A stretch of DNA of 8,525 bases from Gammaproteobacteria bacterium. GTDB lineage: Bacteria > Pseudomonadota > Gammaproteobacteria > Poriferisulfidales > Oxydemutatoraceae. The stretch covers positions 1 to 8,525 of the forward strand of contig RKSI01000072.1 of NCBI GenBank assembly GCA_007570905.1, written 5' to 3'. The notes beneath the pieces are model-generated. The model was not told the origin of the DNA. It did no database searches and saw nothing but the letters and a program-made list of their open reading frames with translations. Positions 5,148-8,525 of the stretch are shown in pieces. The position numbers and the translations under genes were made by a program. Position 1 is the stretch's first letter, and each line of letters starts with the position of its first letter.

Positions 5148-5470
5148 CGCTCGAAGGCATGACGCTGTGGCACTGGTTTTCCATCGCCTGGGCAATCGTC
5201 AGCTTCGTCGGCGCGGTCGGCATCGCGCTGCTGATGTCGGTCAAGACATCCAAAGAAAACAAGGAGCGTCTCGCAGCCCTCGGCGACCAGGTGAATCAAC
5301 ACTCGCTGCAACTGGCCGGTCTTGAAGGTTTGCCTCGCGCGATGGAGCGGCAGTTCGCGCGGCTGGATCACATCAACGCCGATGTCGCAGAAATCAAGGG
5401 AACGCTGAAAGGCATCAACAACGGCCTCGGCCTGGTGCAGCGCGCGCTGCTGTCAAAGGAAGATGGCTAA
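5144..5470 (+). CDS. DUF2730 family phage protein (Mu gp25 type)
   Basis: A 108-residue protein with one N-terminal membrane segment at about 9-32 (WHWFSIAWAIVSFVGAVGIALLM) and a long charged helical region at 35-108 that looks like a coiled coil (KENKERLAALGDQV…, GLPRAMERQFARLDHINADV…). The motif LPRAMERQ followed by a repeated D-V-A-E-I-K-G-T-L pattern is typical of DUF2730. The role is unknown; in Mu-like phages the gene stands between the lysis and terminase genes. I chose GTG 5144, which overlaps the holin-like stop as GTGA with AAGGG at 5130-5134 upstream. ATG 5159 would still leave the whole membrane segment but has no properly spaced ribosome binding site. Its position next to a holin-like gene makes a part in lysis possible, but this is unproven. 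Confidence 0.75.
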   Translation: MTLEGMTLWHWFSIAWAIVSFVGAVGIALLMSVKTSKENKERLAALGDQVNQHSLQLAGLEGLPRAMERQFARLDHINADVAEIKGTLKGINNGLGLVQRALLSKEDG

Positions 5471-5759
5471 ACTGCAGGACCTGATGCGAGAGAACCTGCG
5501 GCTTGCGATGTTGCGAATAGCCGCCGAAGTGCCGCAAGGGTTCGTTAACGAGTGTGTGTTGTTGCGCGGCGTCGAAGCACTCGGCCACATCATCAGCCGC
5601 GACCACCTCTTGACGGAAATCGCGTGGCTGGAAGAGCAGTCGCTGATTGAGACCTCGTCGGTGCAGCGTCTGCTGCTGGTGAAAATCAAGCGCCGCGGCG
5701 CCGATGTCGCGTCGGGCCGGGCGACCGTTCCAGGCGTGGAGCGCCCGGAGATTCTGTGA
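5463..5759 (+). CDS. Mu gp26-like protein (VpaChn25_0724 family)
   Basis: A 98-residue protein with a winged-helix-like layout: NLRLAMLRIAAEVPQGFVNECVL at 11-33, then HIISRDHLLTEIAWLEEQSLIE at 42-63, a short strand LLLVKIKRRG, and a C-terminal GRATVPGVERP at 85-95. This pattern (GH-x-x-SRD, AWLEEQ-L, GRA-x-PGV-x-RP) is typical of the small protein encoded just before gp27 in Mu-like phages. Its exact role is unknown; the fold suggests DNA binding or a packaging accessory role. ATG 5463 overlaps the end of the DUF2730 gene by eight bases and the AAGGA before it is close. ATG 5484 is a possible shorter start, but would cut into the conserved N-terminus. The next gene starts immediately after its stop. 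Confidence 0.78.
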   Translation: MAKLQDLMRENLRLAMLRIAAEVPQGFVNECVLLRGVEALGHIISRDHLLTEIAWLEEQSLIETSSVQRLLLVKIKRRGADVASGRATVPGVERPEIL

Positions 5760-6302
5760 GTGGCGCAACAATCATCCATTGACCGCCTGCCCGCCCCGCT
5801 GCGCGAGCAGCTGAACGCATTCCTGCGCGACCCGGCGATTACCCAGAAGGAAGCCGTCGCGCTCATCAACGACGCCATCGCCGAATTCGGCGGCGGCGAG
5901 GTCGCGCCGCTCTCAAAGTCCAGCGTGAATCGTTACGCGCAACGCATGGAGCGCGTCGGCGCGCAGTTGCGCGAGGCGCGCGAGATAGCTGATGTGTGGA
6001 TCGGCAATCTCGGCGGACAGCCTGCCGGCGAGGTCGGCAATCTCATCAACGAGTTGGTGCGGACGATGGCGCTGGAAACGGCAATGAGTTACGCCGAAGG
6101 CGAGAAGAAGGTGCCGCCGAAGGTCATCAAGGAACTGGCGCTGGCGGTTCAGCGGCTGGAGCAAGCGGCAACATTCAACGCGAAGCGCGAGCGCGAGTTG
6201 CTTGACGAGGCCGGCGAGCGGGCCGAGGAGACGGTGAAGCGGCAGGGGCTGTCGGAAGATGTCGCGGCGGCCATCCGCGCCGCGGTACAGGGCGGCGATT
6301 GA
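5760..6302 (+). CDS. DUF3486 protein, Mu gp27-like probable small terminase subunit
   Basis: A 180-residue protein opening with the family signature SSIDRLPAPLREQLNAFLRD (5-24), followed by a helix-turn-helix-like ITQKEAVALINDAIAEFG (27-44) and the conserved LSKSSVNRYAQRMERV (51-66). The remainder is helical and charged. In Mu-like phages the DUF3486 product is encoded directly before the large terminase and is considered the DNA-recognition (small) terminase subunit. The start is GTG 5760, placed directly after the preceding TGA (5757-5759), with GGAG at 5747-5750 nine bases upstream. Its stop overlaps the ATG of the large terminase as TGATG, which fits coupled synthesis of the two subunits. 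Confidence 0.88.
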   Translation: MAQQSSIDRLPAPLREQLNAFLRDPAITQKEAVALINDAIAEFGGGEVAPLSKSSVNRYAQRMERVGAQLREAREIADVWIGNLGGQPAGEVGNLINELVRTMALETAMSYAEGEKKVPPKVIKELALAVQRLEQAATFNAKRERELLDEAGERAEETVKRQGLSEDVAAAIRAAVQGGD

Positions 6303-7699
6303 TGAGCGAGAAAAAAATCTGGCGGCTGCTGCGGTATCAAGACCGATGGGTGCGAGACCAGGCGCAGGTGAAAATCGCCGAAAAGTCCAGGCGCATCGGC
6401 CTGACCTACGCCGAAGCCTACGACGATGTGATGCACGCCGCGGAAGGCAAAGGCAATGTGTACTATCAGTCATATGCGAAGGACATGACGAAGGAGTACA
6501 TCGAGACCTGCCGGCAGTGGGCTGAAAGCCTGCAAGCCGTGATAGACGGCTTTGACGAGCAGATTGTGGAGGAAGACAACCGGCAGAAAACGCTTTACAG
6601 CCTGCGCCTCGCCAGCGGTAAAAGCATCGAGGCCATCACCGCGTCGCCGCGGCAATTTCGGAGCAAGGGCAGGCCCGGCGATGTCGCCGTCGTGGACGAG
6701 GCCGCATTCTGCGACGACCTCGGCGAGGTGATGAAGGCGGCGCTGGCGTTCACCGTGTGGGGCGGGTTTGTGCGAATAATTTCAACCCACAACGGGGCCG
6801 ACAATCCTTTCAACATTCTGTGCGAAGACGCCCGCAACCAGCGCAAGCCCTACTCGCTGCACCGCATCACTTTTGACGACGCGATTGCCGACGGCCTGCC
6901 GAAACGGATTTGCGATGTGGCCGGGCGGCCTTACACGCCGGAGGCCGGGCGCGCCTGGACAGGCGGCATCCGCGAGATTTACCGCGACAACGAAGACGAG
7001 GAATTGAATTGCATCCCGTCCGCGTCCGCCGGCTCGTGGATTGCCGGTGAATTGCTGGTTGAGGCGACGGACAAGTCCGCCGGCATTCCCGGCAACTACG
7101 CCGGCGGCGCGGTGTGGATCGGCAACGACATTGCCCGTCGCCGCGACCAGTGGGTTGCGCTCGCCGTCGAGAAAATCGGGCGCATCGCGTGGGTGCGCGA
7201 GGAGCGCGTGCTGAAAGATGCGCCGTTCGCGCAGCATGACGCCGCAATCGCGGAACTGATGGACGACTACAAGGTTTCGCGGCTGGTCATGGACCAGACG
7301 GGCATCGGCGAGCGCAGCGTTGAGATGATGCAGAGCAAATACGGGAAAAGCCGGGTTGAAGGCTTGTTGATGACGCCTGCCCTGCAACTTGACATCGCCA
7401 CCGCCGCGCGCGAGATGTTTGAAGAGAACCTCGTTCGCCTGCCGGACGACCTGTCTTTGCGCGCCGAGATTCGCGGCATCAAGAAAACCACCGGCCCGAC
7501 CGGGAAGCCGCGACTGGTGACAGAGTACAGCGAGGACGGCCACAGCGACCGGGCGTGGGCACTGTTCTACGCGCTGGCGGGGATGGCGCAGCCGGCGCCG
7601 AACATGGCCGATTGTCAGACCATCGGCACGACGCGCGCCGCCGGCCTCGCCGGTTTCGCCGGGCCGAGCGTGAACGCCGCCCTCGCCGGCTATCTGTGA
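6302..7699 (+). CDS. large terminase subunit, Mu gp28-like (ATPase and nuclease)
   Basis: A 465-residue protein. The N-terminal ATPase has the Mu-type Walker A variant EKSRRIGLT (27-35), a Walker B motif VAVVDEAAF (128-136, with Asp132 and Glu133) and a coupling-type STHNG (161-165). The C-terminal RNase H-like nuclease domain has acidic residues in the expected places: Asp276 in IGNDIARRRD, Asp331 in VMDQTG and Asp416 in GHSDRA. In Mu-type packaging, the large subunit cuts the integrated phage DNA and pumps it, with flanking host DNA, into the prohead through the portal. ATG 6302 is preferred over TTG 6299 because it overlaps the preceding stop as TGATG. The last 35 residues are Ala/Gly-rich and look flexible. 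The portal gene follows eight bases downstream. All key residues seem present, so it should be functional. Confidence 0.94.
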   Translation: MSEKKIWRLLRYQDRWVRDQAQVKIAEKSRRIGLTYAEAYDDVMHAAEGKGNVYYQSYAKDMTKEYIETCRQWAESLQAVIDGFDEQIVEEDNRQKTLYSLRLASGKSIEAITASPRQFRSKGRPGDVAVVDEAAFCDDLGEVMKAALAFTVWGGFVRIISTHNGADNPFNILCEDARNQRKPYSLHRITFDDAIADGLPKRICDVAGRPYTPEAGRAWTGGIREIYRDNEDEELNCIPSASAGSWIAGELLVEATDKSAGIPGNYAGGAVWIGNDIARRRDQWVALAVEKIGRIAWVREERVLKDAPFAQHDAAIAELMDDYKVSRLVMDQTGIGERSVEMMQSKYGKSRVEGLLMTPALQLDIATAAREMFEENLVRLPDDLSLRAEIRGIKKTTGPTGKPRLVTEYSEDGHSDRAWALFYALAGMAQPAPNMADCQTIGTTRAAGLAGFAGPSVNAALAGYL

Positions 7700-7706
7700 G
7701 GACAAG

Positions 7707-8525
7707 ATGAAGAAGCCAGAGATAAACATCATCGCCGACATTCGCCACGGGCGCGACATCACCCGCGGCTATGTTGACAATCTGCCGCTGCTGCAACCGA
7801 CCGACCCGGTCCTTCGGAGCAAGTATTCCAGTTTGTGGAATGCCGAAGCATATCGGGAGGTATTGCGCGACGACCAGGTAATCAGCGTCGTCAAGCAGCG
7901 GCAGATGGCTGTTGTTGCGAAAGAGTTTCATGTCGTGGCCGGCGGCAAGCGGCAGGTGGACAAGGCCGCCGCGGACTTTCTGCACGAGCAACTCGTGGGC
8001 GTGCGCTGGGACACGGTTACAGAGGCGATGCTTTATGCCCGGTTCTTCGGCTACTCCGTCGCGGAATGCATGTGGGGGAGAGATGGTCGCCACATCACGC
8101 TGGATCGTCTGCGTGTCCGCAATCATTCCCGCTTCGGATTTTCGCCGGATTTTGAACTACGCCTGTTGACCACGAAAGCGCCGATGGGCGAGGCGTTGCC
8201 GGAGCACAAGTTCTGGTGGTGCAGCACCGGCGCCGACCACGACGACGAGCCTTACGGCCTGGGCCTCGGACACTATTGCTATTGGCCGGCGTATTTCAAG
8301 CGCGAGGGTCTGGCAGTGTGGCTGCAATTCCTTGAGAAGTTCGCGTCGCCGACGCCGAAGGGCACATTGCCGGCGGGCGGCACCGAGCAGGACAAGCAGG
8401 CGCTGATGACAGCGTTGCAATCTGTGCACAAGTCGGACGCGATTGTGGTGCCGGAAGGCGTCGTGGTGGAATTGATTGAAGCCGGGCGCTCCGGGACGGC
8501 GGGATACCCGGAATTGCAGCGCCTG
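7707..8525 (+). CDS. DUF935 portal protein, Mu gp29-like (N-terminal 273 aa, cut by window edge)
   Basis: The frame is open from ATG 7707 to the end of the window. GAGG (7698-7701) lies five bases upstream. Family features in order: RSKYSSLWNAEAYREVLRDD at 37-56 near the N-terminus, LYARFFGYSVAE (109-120), LDRLRVRNHSRFGFSPD (132-148), PYGLGLGHYCYWPAYFKREG (182-201), WLQFLEKFASPTPKGTLPAG (205-224) and a VVPEGVVVELIEAGRSG region (247-263). These match the Mu gp29/DUF935 portal. The protein should form the dodecameric-type portal ring at the capsid vertex through which the terminase packages DNA. DUF935 portals are usually about 500 residues, so roughly half is visible. It follows the large terminase as in Mu. 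Confidence 0.93.
   Translation, partial: MKKPEINIIADIRHGRDITRGYVDNLPLLQPTDPVLRSKYSSLWNAEAYREVLRDDQVISVVKQRQMAVVAKEFHVVAGGKRQVDKAAADFLHEQLVGVRWDTVTEAMLYARFFGYSVAECMWGRDGRHITLDRLRVRNHSRFGFSPDFELRLLTTKAPMGEALPEHKFWWCSTGADHDDEPYGLGLGHYCYWPAYFKREGLAVWLQFLEKFASPTPKGTLPAGGTEQDKQALMTALQSVHKSDAIVVPEGVVVELIEAGRSGTAGYPELQRL

Noticed and set aside
6782..7762. Minus-strand open frame of 326 codons opposite the large terminase
   Set aside because: It lies opposite the well-identified terminase, has no recognisable domain and has a composition typical of a GC-rich shadow.
1..8525. CRISPR array, tRNA genes, diversity-generating or defence system
   Set aside because: No regularly spaced repeats, tRNA-like structure, reverse transcriptase, nuclease-helicase or toxin-antitoxin pair was seen. 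The genes form a normal Mu-like early, lysis and packaging order.

Overview
The window is part of a Mu-like (transposable) bacteriophage genome, most likely an integrated prophage in a GC-rich proteobacterium. Every gene lies on the + strand. The recognisable proteins occur in the order typical of phage Mu: MuB-type ATPase, Gam-like protein, GemA (gp16), Mor, lysis-type genes, then gp25-, gp26-, gp27-, gp28- and gp29-type packaging and portal genes. The host assignment rests only on base composition and on the usual hosts of Mu-like phages, so it is tentative. Neither genome end, host DNA, transposase nor repressor is visible. No tRNA, rRNA, CRISPR array or insertion sequence was seen.

Early region (1-4155). 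It opens with the tail of an unidentified gene, followed by a 48-residue basic ORF, a 109-residue protein of unknown function and a 259-residue protein. The last carries three Myb/SANT-like helix-turn-helix repeats. These are linked by 4-base ATGA stop/start overlaps to mutB-type ATPase gene B (1353-2318), which suggests tight translational coupling. Then come a Gam-like DNA-end-binding protein, GemA, a small one-span membrane protein and a Mor-family activator. This should be one early transcript carrying transposition-replication functions, ending with the gene for the activator of the next transcription phase.

Switch region (4156-4302). This is the only sizeable non-coding stretch, and it is compact. 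A strong intrinsic terminator (9-bp stem plus T7) is followed one base later by a perfect 18-bp palindrome. The palindrome contains TGTGA-N6-TCACA, the core of a CRP-type site, and could equally be the operator of the Mor-like activator. A weak -10-like hexamer lies just before the next start codon. The arrangement resembles the Mu early terminator plus middle promoter Pm, but no separate C activator gene follows.

Lysis and head region (4303-8525). A DUF5675 protein sits where Mu carries its lysozyme gene. It is followed by a holin-like membrane protein, a DUF2730 protein (gp25 type), a gp26-type winged-helix-like protein, the DUF3486 protein (gp27 type, probable small terminase), the large terminase (gp28 type, ATPase plus nuclease) and the first 273 residues of the DUF935 portal protein (gp29 type). 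These genes also overlap or abut, as expected for one late transcript.

The points most worth a second look are the palindrome/terminator/promoter arrangement at 4214-4303, the three-repeat Myb-like protein upstream of gene B, the lack of a separate C gene and of a recognisable lysozyme, and a G8 tract inside the small ORF at 108-254.
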